DNA of 26,802 nt from Reticulitermes lucifugus (lineage: Eukaryota > Arthropoda > Insecta > Blattodea > Rhinotermitidae), in assembly GCA_026260175.1 (NCBI GenBank), contig JAKCWW010000402.1, forward strand, positions 1,797-28,598, read 5' to 3'. Below, piece after piece: positions 26,376-26,802 of the stretch; positions within the stretch are counted from its first letter, which is position 1, and each line of letters opens with the position of its first letter. The position numbers and the translations under genes are program-made. The notes under the pieces were generated by a model. The model searched no databases and was not told the origin of the DNA. It saw nothing but the letters and a program-made list of their open reading frames with translations.

Positions 26376-26670
26376 CACAAGAGAATAAACGAACAACGTA
26401 CAAAACGGGTCATGAGACCTCGTGACGTAATTTCGTAGCTCATAAACAGGTCCATAATGTAAACGCATCTTATGACGTAGTTTCAGAGTATCAGAAGGTC
26501 CGGATATCAGAAAGTCCAGCTATAAGAATATTTGGATATCAGAAGATCAGATTTTCGGGAGATAAATTGGCATGAAAAATTGTACAGATCAAGCTTTGTT
26601 CGTCTACTAAACGGCACTTTCATTGTAAAATCTATCTACGGATAAATTGATCTTTCCGATTATTTGATAT
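26376..26670. other. A/T-rich with short repeated ATATCAGAA words
   Basis: ATCAGAA-type words with AAGTCC, GAAGATC or GAAGGTCC recur at about 26488-26550 (GTATCAGAAGGTCC, ATATCAGAAAGTCC, CTATAAGAATATTTGG, ATATCAGAAGATC), about 17-18 bp apart. This may be a decayed short tandem. Nothing else is seen. Confidence 0.45.
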
Positions 26671-26671
26671 G

Positions 26672-26802
26672 TTTTTTTTTCCTTTATGGCTCGACAGCCC
26701 TATATAGACCTGGGCCTCCTCGTTTCGTCGAGGTTTCACGATCACACACATTTGAGACACATCACAGTCGGTAGGACTCCTCTGGACGAGGGACCAGCTC
26801 GT
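26672..26802 (-). mobile_element. SINE, family B, 3' part, cut by the window end
   Basis: The minus-strand 3' end is GGCTGTCGAGCCATAAAGG then an A-tail (T-run 26672-26680 on plus), as in the copy at 3557. Body blocks CACGATCACACAC and GTCGGTAGGACTCCTCTGGA and GGGACCAGCTCGT match 3620-3685. The tRNA-Leu-like head should lie just past 26802. Confidence 0.88.

Overview
The window looks like a gene-poor stretch of an animal nuclear genome, most likely an insect and possibly a blattodean (cockroach or termite). That lineage guess comes from recognising the flavour of the repeat peptides and SINE (short retroposon) modules; it is not proven here. I find no intact protein-coding gene, no rRNA, no free-standing tRNA gene, no CRISPR array and no bacterial-style operon. 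Nearly all open frames are short, and most fall inside repeats or between them.

The sequence is a mosaic of transposable-element debris. (1) Two broken non-LTR retrotransposon ORF2 C-terminal segments lie at the left edge (1-520, minus) and at 20800-21148 (plus). (2) About a dozen and a half tRNA-derived SINE copies or fragments fall into at least five families: A at 6075, 9645, 10109, 13575, 13832, 24197 and 25128; a tRNA-Leu-like family B at 3557, 14716 and 26672; C at 11700 and 16047; D at 18325, 19345 and 26183; F at 3312, 11053, 13155 and 25735. Four copies have target-site duplications readable by eye. (3) Two copies of one short Tigger/pogo-like inverted-repeat MITE (8371, 22833) lie in opposite orientation. 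(4) There are several foldback structures. (5) Five unrelated tandem arrays have periods of 11, 42, 60, 76 and about 131 bp. (6) Several three-copy dispersed motifs and simple repeats are present.

The most interesting signal is a family of about 45-nt motifs, 7 good and several degraded, that share a hammerhead-ribozyme-like layout: outer helix, CUGARGA, one extra pyrimidine, stem II, GAAAC, a minimal 2-bp helix III, then GUA or GUC, then the outer helix closing. Stem II differs between copies but stays paired, which is compensatory change. The copies lie in or next to foldback repeats, as expected for Penelope-like retroelement ends. A second odd structure is a tandem trimer of a 76-bp, tRNA-sized unit carrying a perfect Pol III A-box and TTTT runs (15456-15685).

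Nothing here forms a pathway. The parts interact only as mobile elements: SINEs need a LINE (autonomous non-LTR element) for movement, MITEs need a transposase, and the hammerhead-like repeats would need a Penelope-type reverse transcriptase, none of which is intact in this window.
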